From Macrotrachela quadricornifera (taxonomy: Eukaryota; Rotifera; Eurotatoria; Philodinida; Philodinidae), in NCBI GenBank assembly GCA_022393335.1, contig JAJEKB010019162.1, forward strand, positions 19,823 to 83,822: a DNA stretch of 64,000 nt. The letters are read 5' to 3'. Positions within the stretch are counted from its first letter, which is position 1, and each line of letters begins with the position of its first letter. The notes beneath the pieces were generated by a model. The model was not told the DNA's origin. It saw nothing but the letters and a program-made list of their open reading frames with translations, and did not search any database. A program made the position numbers and the translations under genes. Shown one piece after another: positions 47,101-58,591 of the stretch.

Positions 47101-47240
47101 ACTGGGAAAGCTAATATCAGTGTGGTGATGCTACATAGGAAAAAATTTAGTTTCTGTTTTTTTGGTTTGAAAAAATAAAAATTTTATGATAAATATTTAT
47201 TTTTATACGTCATTTTATAGTCCTTGATATGGTGATTTAA

Positions 47241-50089
47241 GGTTTTTATAAGTGAATAGCAAATGGATTTACGGTATTGGGAGAAAAAACGGATAGAAAG
47301 TAATTTACGATTTGGTGGTTCTCAATTATGGATCCTGATGCAGTATAGGAGTCGGAATATGTATAAATTTTTGCGACTAGTTTTTTTTGATCTGATGAAG
47401 CTGTATGAGGTTTTAAAAGTTAGTTAGTAATTATCTAAATGTGGCTTATTTTTAATATGTGAGTTGTTGTTTAAATTAGGAAGTTACTCAAAGATGTTTG
47501 TGAGACTTAACGTGAACAGTAAAAATACGAACTTTATTAGGTTTAATCATAGTTACGAGATAATTATCCAAATATAAATGTAATCTGAGACTTGTGTAAT
47601 AATCTCGTGTAACATTTTTACACTATTCTCCTCTATATTAGGCGAAGAGAACATTCTCTGGCATATATATATTGAGCGATATCTGACCATAAGTAGCAGA
47701 TAAAATGATAAAAATTCAGGCAAATCTGCCTTAATGTGCAAGATTTAATACCACATAAAAAATAGCAAATCTCGTGTGACATGTAGTGTGGGAACTATTT
47801 GTTTCAATCTAATTGAATGTCCTTTCTTAACAGGAATAAGGAAAACTTTCGTAGCGTCTTTGGTATTTTTATCCCCCACTGATAAGGTTTCATTCAAAAC
47901 TAATGGGACAAATTTAAAATACTTTGTTATATAGCAAAGCCGTTTTGAAATTATCGTGTGACACCATATTAACCATTGACGGTATATCTGATACTGTAAA
48001 AAGAATACCATAAACTGCAATGAGAGAACCAGTCAGTCTCATATCCATGGCGTGTACGTTGTCCACTGTAAATGTCAACAACTGTCAAAATTCAAATGAT
48101 AAGTCATTTTCAGTCCATCGGTGACAATATAAATCAGCTATTTTAACTGTGTGCATTCAATATCGCGAAATAGGCTAATGATAAATTCGTGATTTTTTAT
48201 GTGGTAGTGAGCATCAACTACGGAAGCATACTCCGAAATTATGATGAAGATTGGTCAGGAGGAACTGAAGTTATTATAGTTTTACATACAGAACTACCTA
48301 CGGTATAATTACGTTGCAATTCACTCATATTTTAAAAGAAATTATCTGATAATGATAAATCACAATGAGAAAAATTAAAATGAACATAGACAACTGATAT
48401 ATCGAAAAACATTGATTTTGTGTTTTTTGCGTTGCAAAAACTCGCATTGTAAACGAAAACTAATAATCCTCGCCGCGCCGACATGCTTAACGCTTTACTG
48501 AATCCATTATATTGTTTTTGAAGATTATTATCAGACAAATGGTGCTTATGGATGATGCCGAAGCGAGTCTGACCTTTTATCTTCCATGTTTTACCATTTT
48601 CAAAGCGAGATTTTTAAACTCTGAATCGAATAGCTTAGCGCACTGGCCACCATTCTCTTATCATAGATCGTCCCACTTTCATGGGGTGTTGGAAAAGTAT
48701 CAAAATGAATAGTGTTTCTATTATCCGCGTAGTTCTTTCTGAAAAAACATTTTGAATATCATCGTAACCTGCGATGGAGAAAGGCGTATATGAATATCAT
48801 AAACGAATGATAAGCAACTTTTTGACATTCCTCGGTGGCTGCCATTCATTACGAAGAGAGCTCTCGTAACATATTAACGATTCAGCTCTTTGTGAAACTT
48901 ATTCTACCATTTCTAGAAAGGTTTGGAAAAGAATCATTCATGTCATCTCATTAGAAAATAATAGCTAGTTAGTTCAAGGCGTCGCTTTATGACGCCACTC
49001 TTGACTAAGTACATTCACATCATCTATTATTTTCCAAATCATCATCTAGTTGCGTTATCATTGAACGAAAGTAGTTTTTTTTCCATAAAGATTCACGAAT
49101 TCTTTAACAGAATATTTCGTAATCTAGATTTTCAGAAGCGCAAATGAGTAAACAGACGCGAAAAAGTAGCGGAAGGAAAATAGATAGAGAAATCCGTGAG
49201 GCCGCAGTTAACACATATTTGTAAAGCGAATGATGTTTGCATTTTATGTATTGAAGTTTTAAAATCTCCTCATGTGTGTGTTACCAAGAGAAGAATATTT
49301 TCAATGCTGCACAAATTGCTTAAGATCTCGTTTTACATTTGCCCAAACTATTTTTGAATGCTAATCTGTCAAAGGAGCGTCCAGTACTTCGTCGGCACCT
49401 CTCACTACCACTCGTTTCCATATTTCTGTTTGCCTGCTCCAGTAAATTCTCGGTTTGATTATCGAAGAGAAGAAGGTTTCCTTCATAATTATTCATTACA
49501 GTTACAGTGTTACTGTTCTCCTAAACACACAGCTCTCTAATTGAAAAAAAATTCCGCATGTTATCCTATTGATGAGTTTTTCTCACAATGCATGCGAAAA
49601 ATGCTACAGATCTTGTTTAAAAGTGAATTACACAATCTAACGACTAGTTTTTCGTCGGAGACCGTTCGATGAGGAAGGGAGAGAGTGAGGGTTTTTCACA
49701 GATAACCGCTTCCATAGTTCAGTCTACTTTTCCCAACAGATCATCTTCCATTACTTACATTCTAGTCGGCTTACCTGTGACTTATAAAAGACGGCCCGTT
49801 TATAAGAGAAGAATGCAAAGTATTCAATTCCGAAGACTATATGATTTTATAGTGAGTAGGATTTCTTACGACTTTAGTTTTTCAGAAAAACCACGTTAAA
49901 GGAAAACTCAGCATTAAGAAATCCTCTTTTCACGAAATAGACATTGAAAAATTCAACGAACTAACGACTCCATTCCATTCTTCCACCTCAAAGCCCTTTG
50001 CTCAAACTTTATAAAAAAAAATATTATTCTTTTAAAAGAAGCCCTTTATAGTAAAAAATTATTTGAAAAAATATGAAAAATTAAAAGTA
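47241..50089. other. No gene recognised
   Basis: A minus-strand frame at 48020-47745 (ends LHVTRDLLFFMWY-stop; contains KYFKFVPLVLNETLSVGDKN) is the most protein-like but has no family match or splice partner that I can see. The rest is ordinary AT-rich sequence. Confidence 0.35.
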
Positions 50090-50600
50090 TCGTTCGAGTC
50101 TTCAACACTCGTCCACTGAAATGGTATAGTGTCCCACGGCGCTCTTCCTGATGCTACCGATCCGACGACCCCAAAAAACCTTCTGTTCGGTTATTCAGAT
50201 TTTAATATTTTTCTTGACCTTTAATCGTTAACCCTGCGGACAAACACGCAAACACCGAAAAACACGGGCAATTTCGAGATTTCGAACCTGACTTACAGTT
50301 AAGGGAACCTTATACTCACGCAGACAAACGTGGAAAAAACCTGGACCCAAAAACACAACCCTTTCCCTATTACAACCTTATAGCGTTCTCCACTATTGGT
50401 CTGAAAACAGCTCATATTGCTTGGGGCGGATTGTAAAGTGCCTTCAAGAACCTTATATTCGCGTGAACAGCATTATGTTTCATGCGAACAATAGTGGGAA
50501 AACCTTGACCCAAAAAGCTCTGTCCCTTAGTAGCATCGTGTGGACAAACACACAGTGAATTTCGAAATTGAGACTCTTACTACAGCCAAGGGAGTAAATT
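50090..50600 (-). mobile_element. Degenerate Helentron-like sequence, minus strand
   Basis: On the minus strand, GTGTTTGTCCGCAGGGTTAA matches the post-hairpin segment of the family, and GAAGGTTTTTTGGGGTCGTC matches its internal unit. Further GGACAAACAC words occur at 50320 and 50550. Termini are not recognisable. Confidence 0.45.
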
Positions 50601-52117
50601 AAATCAATGAAACTCGTCTGAATTTTATTGTGACTTATTTTAGCTCATTTATCATATATGTTTAGTCTATTTGAATTGATTTTGTTCATTTTAAATATTT
50701 TAGTTTAATCAAGTTAACAAAACTACTAAAATAGTGCTTATTGTAGTTAAATTCTAATTAATTTTGGTTTATTTTTGTACATTTAACTCAAGAAGAGAAA
50801 TGAATGATGATATTTATCTAAACTTAGTTTGGATCGATTTTAATTATTTCATTTTAGTGTATATTTTTTCGGACTAATTTATCTGAATTAAGGCGATAAA
50901 TAAAATGAGTAGAAATGATTTTATTTTTCTTACTTTATTTAAAGAGACAAATTGAAGCAATGACATCTATTTCTGTTTTGTGGAGATACACGTAGGTCCT
51001 CATCAACTACTATATTGAGATACTCTTAGATTCTCAAGGGCTGTTATATGAAATTTCTCATAGGTGTACAAAAACTGTTATGTGAGGGTATCCATAGATC
51101 TTGAAGGCCTATAAGTCTATAAGAGATACGAAATAAGAGGCTAAGACTACAGAAGCATAAGGGGTAAAACTAAAACAGTATAAGGAGATAAGAGTATAGA
51201 TGATAAGTAGATAAAGCTGCATGCCACTGAGGACAAAAATGGCATTAATCAAAATCCAAGAGGATTTCGTGGACTTAGAAAAGCTTTCGTAGGAACACTA
51301 CGAAACCCTCAAAAAAGATTGGTCAGCTTTGAGCAAGTATGATAGAAGCATCTTATGTTGATGCGAAACCTTCAGAAGGGTTTCGATTTCGTTGCAAAAA
51401 TAGTTCTGTGTAACACCATTTTTGTTTTCAGTGTGAAATATAATGGTTAAGAGAACGACGTAATAAGACTATAAAGCTAAAAGGAGGTAAGACTACGACG
51501 ATATAACAATATAAGGTCTCTCGATACATATATAACGCGAATTGTCTGATTGTCTATAACCGAATCAAGGCTAAACAAGAGGTTGAAACTTTAGAGGCAA
51601 AGAGTACCTGTGCAGTATACCCAAATTATTGCTAGTAATATAATAAAACATTGAGAATTATACCACCATTAGTCTTTTCAGGAATGATAAATCTTAGTAA
51701 AATGTTTTAAATATCTAAACTCCTTCATTATGACCTATTCTAAACATATCCCATGAGCACCTTCAGCAAGGATGGAACGATTGTCATGTAAAGCTTGATA
51801 TCTATCCATACACAAAAATTCTTATATGAACCTTAAACAAGTTTCGAAACGACCGTCGTAAGTAGCTTGGAATTCTATTTTATACTCGTCACCGAGCTTT
51901 CACTTTCATGAAGGATATGTTTCAAGCATGTGATCTCGATTCTACGACACCCACACCATGTGCCCCTGCCCTCAGACACTTTCACCCTCAATTAAGATAC
52001 ACACCCTCTGAACTTATGCATTCCAGTGTGTTGCTTTTTGATTTAAAATGTACTCAATAACATTGAGTCTCTCGCATACTTTAAGCACACTAGGTGCTTT
52101 CATATATATATATATAC
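50601..52117. other. No gene; decayed hammerhead-like repeats and a C-rich tail
   Basis: Around 51840-51875 the plus strand reads ATGAACCTTAAACAAGTTTC then GAAACGACCGTCG, resembling the hammerhead family at 30 kb. An older copy (CTTCAGCAAGGATGGAACGA) lies near 51760. A C-rich segment follows at 51940-52010. No supported gene. Confidence 0.35.
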
Positions 52118-52420
52118 ACATTAGGCTCGATACTATGACGTTTGACAAAGACATGAACCAAACAAGGGTCAAAAATAGCTTATTTTCTGTTCAAGACTTC
52201 TCGACCCAGTCTCGTGCTATATGTTTATTTTTTTTTAATTAAGAAGAGCATGTCAGCATATGAGACACCACTCTTTTTTTTTTAAATTCTTACTTTCTTA
52301 TCAGAGGAAGAAGCTTACAAGTTCAATGACTCCAAAAAGACGCCAAAAATGGGTGTCTAAGTACGTAAATGTTTGTATATATAATAAAAAGTAAAGCTTA
52401 ATTAAAATAAATGCGGAAAC
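52118..52420. repeat. Dispersed repeat shared with 11040-11360
   Basis: Same ordered words as the copy inside the hAT element at 11 kb (GACATGAACCAAACAAGGG, AGAGCATGTCAGCATA, GACGCCAAAAATGG). Followed by low-complexity sequence to about 53300, including a G-run near 53292. Confidence 0.6.
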
Positions 52421-53734
52421 CTCGGATTTGAATCCGAAAGTTATGTGTACATCAAAAAGCGAATAAGACAGATGAGTTATCGAAGAATGTGTCGAGTAGA
52501 GCCCGTCGGATCCGGATCTAAAAATTTTAAGGGTACTTCCCCCTCTTTTTTCATGATTTTTAGATCTCAAGAACGGCAAGTCCAATCGAGCTGAAATTTT
52601 TACTACAAATAGAGAACCTAAACTGATGAGACATGTGTTCGAGGAAAAAATTTTCAAAAGGGGTCTTCTTGGATTTTTTGGAAAACTAATGGTTTTCCAT
52701 AGAGTCTTATTGTGCCACCGGTTTTCCCCATCAAACTTCGTCCGATTGAGGTGAAATTTTTTTTGAGATCACCTACGACTGTATCTCAAAGGTACTTCTC
52801 AGCTTTTTTCAAAAGCTCGCTTTCTTTTTTTTTTATAACAGAAATACGAAAACGATCTCGAAAAAACCGACAAGTCGATCTCGAAAACCCCATAGACTCG
52901 AACGAAATGGTCGGAAACGAAAACGGCCGATTTTACCTCTGGACAATATATCCAAGTATCTCTGGTAAAAATTTTAGCTCGATCGGACAAAGTTAAGGTA
53001 GGGTTGATGGTGGCACAATCAAACTTTGTGAATGAAAAACCAATTTTGAGAAAACTAAAAAATAAGTTTGGGAACAGTCTAATTTTTTTTTCAACATTTT
53101 TATAAACAAATTTTCATGTAGAATTCACTGAGCATATTAAAAAAAATTTTTGAAAAGATTTTTTTTTGGTCATAGATTTTCGTGGACATCCAATAGCAAT
53201 TGAATGGCAGGACCAATCGAGATCATTTAAACGACAATCGAAATAGCAACACATGGTCTCTCTATAGCACATATAAACATAAAAAAAAAGAGGGGGGGGG
53301 GGTAACCCTTAAGTTGATCTAGTCTAGGTAAGTTCTCAGTCTAGAAATTATTATTGATTAGAAAAAATATTCACTATACACAATAATTCTTGCTCTGATT
53401 TTCTTTAGTTTTTGTTTATTTTCTTCAGAAAACGGTGAATTTATTTATGAATAAGTCAGGATTTTGTATTCATTACAACGGTACTCATTATGATCCTCTT
53501 TTACCTTTTCAAGATAATTCTCAACAACTTCTACCATGCTTTGACGTAATTAACATATGTTTATAATATGAAATATAATTTGAGACAAGCTTTAACTAAA
53601 AGAAGAAAATTTTATTTATCCAGATAAATAAAGTCTTCGAAACTAACTCCTCACCACGTCTTATCTGGCAAAAAGAGGGCATCCGCACAGCTTAAGGGGC
53701 AGTTCCTTAGTGCGCTCAATGATGAATTTTTTTT

Positions 53735-54120
53735 AGATAGATTGATCAAAATCAATCTATCGTGAACTTTACTTTTCGAGTACTTAAAAACGATGTTGGC
53801 TCTATCCAGAACAAACGAATATCTTGCAGACACATTATTAAGGCATATGGCTTTTCGCAAGTGTGATATTGAATAAATATTAACCGTAGCATATCTATCT
53901 CTATTATTTTGCATCATTTTATAGTTCATAACGAGTTCTACCTACTCTGAAAAAATTGGTATTGGCAATATGGAAAACAAACAAATATCACACTGACACA
54001 TTGTCAAGATATATGAGTTTTTCGACACTATGATACAGAGGAAATCTTGTCCGCAACCTATTTACCCTTATAATTTAGCGTCACTTTACAGCCTATGAAA
54101 TTCTCTATCTGAGGGTATAT
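53735..54120. repeat. Two diverged tandem units, ~167 bp apart
   Basis: AACAAACRAATATC..GACACATT..ARGNATATG..TTTTTCG recurs at about 53810 and 53977. Possibly a distant relative of the 182 bp satellite (shared CATTTTATAG), but too diverged to be sure. Confidence 0.4.
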
Positions 54121-54175
54121 GATAGTTGAAGTTTTATTTTGATTATGATAAATCTTTTCTTTAAAGAAAAATTAA

Positions 54176-56541
54176 CACATTCCCCACGATTTAGTTTTCT
54201 TAAGAAATATCTTTGAAATATCCATTCCTGTCAAAAGTTATCCTCTAGTAAATGCACGTAGTAACCTTTTCACTATCTACAGATGACTGACTGCTCTCTT
54301 CTTCATATCATGATGTATCATGAGTCAGAGCGAAATTTCCAGTTTTTTCCTACTTATTCTCGCATCTGTGATTTTACGGATAAAAGTATTAGCGATGGCG
54401 AGTGTCCTCGCTACCGTTTCTTTTTCTCCTCTGTGATGCATCACTTTTAAAGACATTCTTTCTCCTTTCCATTCATACAGTGTTTTACGCTTCTTTATTT
54501 TATATTCTGTTTTTTGAGAAAGAATGTTATCTCCGATGCCATCCTTTCTCTTTGCTTCTTCTTTCTTTATATGGATGTGTTTTTGTTCGATTGGGAGTTA
54601 GACTCTCCCTTTTTGTTTTTTGTAGTTTTTCTTTTTCTTTTCATTTTCGAATACATACACTTTCTCAGCCTTGCAGACAGGCTAACAAAAAGTAGCTGAA
54701 TTTTACAAATCCTTCACATGTCGTTCGAAGAAACCGATACAGAAGAGAGTGGTAGCTCACTGAGTGAGCTGAATTTTTTGGATGATGATCTGAGTAGAAT
54801 GCACCATGAATCTGGAAGCTCCGACGAAGAAATATCTGATGACGATGTGAATTCAGACGTCTGGAATGAAATAGAATCGGAATCGGATCCAGAATTTATG
54901 AAAGACCATGGACTCGTCGAAGAAGTGATTTCTGCTCCGGAGAATAATGTGGTCAATCCTATCGATTGTTATCGGCATTTCATCACAGACGAAGTAATCG
55001 ATCTTATGGTTCGTGAAGCTAATTGATATGCAGAGCAATACTTGCAAGCCCATTAGGGTAGCAGACGATCGAAATATCGTGAATGGAAACCAACCATTGA
55101 TGAAGAAATGCTCAAATTCTTTGGCATCACTATCGAAATGCGGCTAGTACAAATGCCGCAGCTGAACCACTACTGGAGCAGCAGTCAATTATACTGGTTG
55201 GAAATTGTTCGAAGCGCTATGTCCAGAGAGAGGTTCGAATTACTCCACAAATTCTGGCATTTTTCGAATAACGATAACAAAGATTCGAGTCAAGATAGGC
55301 TGTTCAAATTGAACCAAATCATGGATTTATTGAAAGCCAGGTTTTCGTCAGTATATACGCCGGGCTCGGTTGTGACTATCGACGAAACTATGATACCATG
55401 GCGAGGCAGGCTTTTGTTCAAACAATATACTCCTGGCAAAACACATAAGTATGGTGTGAAGATGTACAAGCTAGCAGCTACACATGGATACACTTGGAAT
55501 TTCGTGATCTATACTGGCCAACAAGATCCCATGGCAGATCTTGGACATGCTCAAACGGTAATAATGAATTTACTGGGTGGCCTTGAAGGATGCTATCGAA
55601 CCGTCATAGCTGACAACTTCTTCACCAATATTTCTCTTGCGAAACGTTTGTTAGAAGATGATACGTATCTTATTGGAACACTGAGAAGTAATCGTGTCGG
55701 ATCGGGAAGCGAAGTTCGTGAGAAAAACTTTAGACGCGGCGAAATTTATGAACTGCAGAGCAAAGACGGTGTGAAATTGATAAAGTGGAAAGACAAGAAG
55801 GACGTTTTAATGATATCTACAAGGCCGTCGCATTCAGCAACTGTGATGAATACTGGAAATATCAATAGCGAAAATGAACCCATCGTGAAGCCACAAGTAG
55901 TGCTAGATTATAATGAAGGACGACAGGGTACTGATCTGTCTGATCAACTATCAGCCTATTGCACGTGTCTTAGACGATCAATAAAGTGATATCGAAAGGT
56001 AGCATTTCAATTGGTTTTTGGTACAGCAATAGTAAATAGCTATTTGATATACAAGGAACACTACGCTGCAAACAAAACGACCATTTTAAAGTTTCGGGAA
56101 AGTCTTGTTCGATCTTTACTACTTGGTATGCCGTTCGAGAAGCTGAAACCTAGTCCGAGACAACAATCAACAAATTATTTGAAGCGCAAACTAGCTGATT
56201 ACAAGCTTGAAGAAAAGAAAAGATTTGATCGCGAGGTCCGAAGATGCTGTGTTGGTTATTACGAGTAAAACAAGGAACAACAATCAAGAGAAGCGTGTCA
56301 TTCAACAACAAAGAGAATAAAAACTTGCTATTCTGATTGTAACAAATTTTTTTGTCGTGATTGTTTTGACGAGAAGCATTATGCTATGTAACAAAAGATT
56401 TTAAAAATAACGAAGGCAAAGCAAATCGCACATTATGTGTGACTTTCCGCCTAAAAATAAAAGAAAAGAAAGCATTTTTCTGTTAAGTTTCTTGTTAAAA
56501 TATAGTGGGGTCCACCGGTGGACCCCATCATGGTGAATGTG
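54176..56541 (+). mobile_element. piggyBac element, copy 2, full length with TTAA target sites
   Basis: Left end CACATTCCCCACGATTTAG after TTAA (54172-54175); right end on the minus strand CACATTCACCATGATGGGG before TTAA (56542-56545). Length is 2366 bp. A perfect 20 bp palindrome, GGGGTCCACCGGTGGACCCC, lies at 56507-56526, next to the right terminal repeat. piggyBac elements insert at TTAA, so both ends are well supported. The 5' non-coding part also matches copy 1 at 32140. Confidence 0.9.
54718..56391 (+). pseudogene. piggyBac transposase, copy 2: whole frame kept but four nonsense codons
   Basis: One frame runs from ATG 54718 to TAA 56389-56391 with no frameshift, broken by TGA 55024, TAG 55054, TGA 55987 and TAA 56266. 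Order: acidic N-terminus; YRHFITDEVIDLMVRE; first catalytic Asp in VVTIDETMIP; second in VIADNFFTNI; third in GTDLSDQL; a C-terminal Cys/His zinc finger (CYSDCNKFFCRDCFDEKH) after the last stop. All three catalytic Asp residues are present. TGA 55024 is CGA in copy 1, and TGA 55987 lies where a Trp codon would be expected, so at least two stops fit C-to-T or G-to-A transitions. Confidence 0.9.
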
Positions 56542-56552
56542 TTAATACAAAA

Positions 56553-57150
56553 CATTGGCACTGAACTGGACCTTATCAATGGTATTACTGCAATCTTTTG
56601 ACAATTAGTTTACCATGAAGATTACTCATCAAAAGATACCTTATTGGAAATATCCTCGAGCAACGCTCAGTCTATACGCCGACCAACATCTGGATTAGCA
56701 GAAATTCCTAAGTCAAAAATCGAACGCAGTCTTGAAGAACTTCAACCAAAACTCATTCTAAAACTCTGAACGGAACAAACATTTCATGCTAGTATTGGTG
56801 ACATTCTCCCAAAAGATAAAACGCCAAATTCATGTCAAAGAGTAACTTTAACAATTAAACGACGTGCATTGCCATTTGTGCCTGCCTAGTATATCACGAC
56901 CCATAACAGTCAAGGCCAAACTTTGAATAAAGTTGGAATTGATCTGAAACTGCCCATTGAATCAAATCATATTGCTGCAGTTTCTATGCCATTATCCCGT
57001 GTGAAACGTTTAGCTGATCTAGTTATTCTAAGACAATTTGATTATAAAGTTTTACTTATTAAACCAAGTAAATCTCAACTGGCTGAAATGGAAAGACTCG
57101 ATAAACTATATACATCGATTTTTATTAATCATGTCTATTTTTTCTTTATA
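56553..57150 (+). pseudogene. Pif1-type helicase C-terminus (probably from a Helitron)
   Basis: One frame with three in-frame stops (near 56596, 56767 and 56887) reads NIGTELDLINGITAIF, then RRALPFVPA-stop-YITTHNSQGQTL, then HIAAVSMPLSRVKRLADLVI and FDYKVLLIKPSKSQL. THNSQGQTL is helicase motif V/VI-like of the Pif1/RecD group (usually T.HKSQG.T). Walker A and B lie upstream in the family and are not present. It begins only 12 bp beyond the piggyBac TTAA. Helitrons carry Pif1 helicases, which fits the Helentron-like repeats here, but a decayed host helicase is possible. Confidence 0.75.
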
Positions 57151-57960
57151 TAATTTCCTTTTCTTATATGTTCACATTACGTTCTATGTATTCATGCATC
57201 ATTTTTTTTGCAGTATTATATTGTATGTATTAGCATTACTTTCTCTCTCTTTATTGTAGTGTAAAACGATATTCACTAGATATAAATATCTTTTTGTATT
57301 CATTTGTTTTTGTTTTAACCATAAATGAAATATATTTGTGTCATATAGTCGGTTACAAAGCTAATAGTTTAAATATTCTCTACTAAACCACAAGTTCTTA
57401 ATGCTTATTGAACCATTTCATAAAGCGATACGATTGTAGCAATACATAAACTTGACTAAAATGGAATCCATCGAACCTGTAACTGTGATTGATACTAGAA
57501 CACTTGTTATTTCATATCGCGGTATAAATGTATTCACATTGACATATACATACGATACTTGAGCATAAACATCGATATGCGCAGTCAATTGCAAGCAATC
57601 TATTTCATTCTGTTAGCATTGCATAAGAGAATCATATTATGATCCAAACAACCTTTTCAGTTATGAAAAATTTAAATATTAATGGTGTAACTATCGTATA
57701 ACTTTTCATTAAAAAATCGATATTTCTCACACGATTACTTAAAATAAGACGAAAGCTATTTTTTAACTATTACGATGCCCAAGAAAGACTTTCGACAGTA
57801 TTTAAAAAAGTTATTTTATAAAGAAGTTGATGACAATGGTGACGGTACTTTTGAAAATCATAATGGTTCAAACTAACTATAAATTCAACATATGTTAGCA
57901 CTAGGTTTATAAGAATACATTTCGCACTGTAATTAATTATTTCATCAAGGAAAATTATCA
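57151..57960. other. No gene recognised
   Basis: AT-rich sequence with no supported reading frame. Confidence 0.4.
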
Positions 57961-57961
57961 T

Positions 57962-58003
57962 TCAGTCGAGGACCAAGCGAGTCTTAACGACGAGCGTTAT
58001 TTG
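57962..58003 (+). mobile_element. Solo 3' end of the Helentron-like family
   Basis: TCAGTCGAGGACCAAGCGAG then ACGACGAGCGTTATTTGT. It matches the degraded end near 17090 and, at the terminus, the GCGTTACTTGT ends elsewhere. No 5' part was found upstream. Confidence 0.55.
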
Positions 58004-58468
58004 TCTTCTTTCGATGCAAACTCATAAAAGACGGAATATGCATTGCATAAGAAGATAAAGGAAATATTATATTAATCAGTAAGACATGGTATAGTTTACA
58101 TATGCGTGAGGAAAAACGAGAGAATAATGATAAAACAACATTGTATGAGAAAGTGTTACGATATATCAGCGTACAACATTATAGATATGATAAGAGTTCA
58201 TGGCATTGAAAGTTTCTCATTAGTTTGTAGTTTATATTAGTCAATACTATGAGAAAGAGAAAGTCTATTTTCCATGTTCTGTGTCTTTTCTGATATTTAG
58301 ATGTAGAGTCAACCTGTTGGCTTCAATGTCTTATCATGAAAGGAAGAAAGAAAAAAGAACACATAATAAACAAGCTTATGATAGAAACGAGTAGTTGTCT
58401 GTATATAGATGGATATTCTTATTTTTTCTGTATTGTTTCCTGTCAACAAAGAAAGGATAAAATAGTCG

Positions 58469-58469
<1 letters not shown>

Positions 58470-58495
<26 letters not shown>
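58470..58495. repeat. (TA)n microsatellite
   Basis: About 13 AT dinucleotides, roughly 100 bp upstream of the secreted-protein gene; it may be part of its promoter region. Confidence 0.8.
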
Positions 58496-58500
<5 letters not shown>

Positions 58501-58591
58501 AGCATCATCTGCTTCGTGCATATCATTCAAATCGCATCATTAAATATATTAGTGTATTCTTCGACTAATTTTCTTTTTATTAACCAATTCA

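Larger units (their letters stand above)
41500..47240. repeat. Satellite array, ~182 bp unit, about 26 diverged copies
   Basis: Each unit contains, in order, TTAGGAAAAATCGAAATTTT, AAATATTTATTTTTATACAT, CATTTTGTAGCCCG, GATGCTGATTAAAAATATAT, a GATCGAGCACAG block, and TTTTTCCTTTTTTC. Spacing between successive GCTGATTAAA words is about 175-187 bp. Neighbouring units differ by many substitutions, so the array is old. It is interrupted at 43226-44105. All short frames in it are repeat by-products. Confidence 0.9.

Noticed and set aside
41500..47240. CRISPR-like regular spacing of repeats
   Set aside because: Units are ~182 bp without short constant repeats and unique spacers, in a eukaryotic genome; it is a satellite.
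52712..52996. 94-residue frame
   Set aside because: Basic, low-complexity composition in a repeat-like stretch with no family motif, and an equally long frame exists on the opposite strand.
54718..56391. Stop codon reassignment to explain in-frame stops in the piggyBac frame
   Set aside because: TGA, TAG and TAA all occur, and intact genes nearby (PhyH-like, secreted orphan) use normal stops and no internal ones, so decay is the simpler reading.
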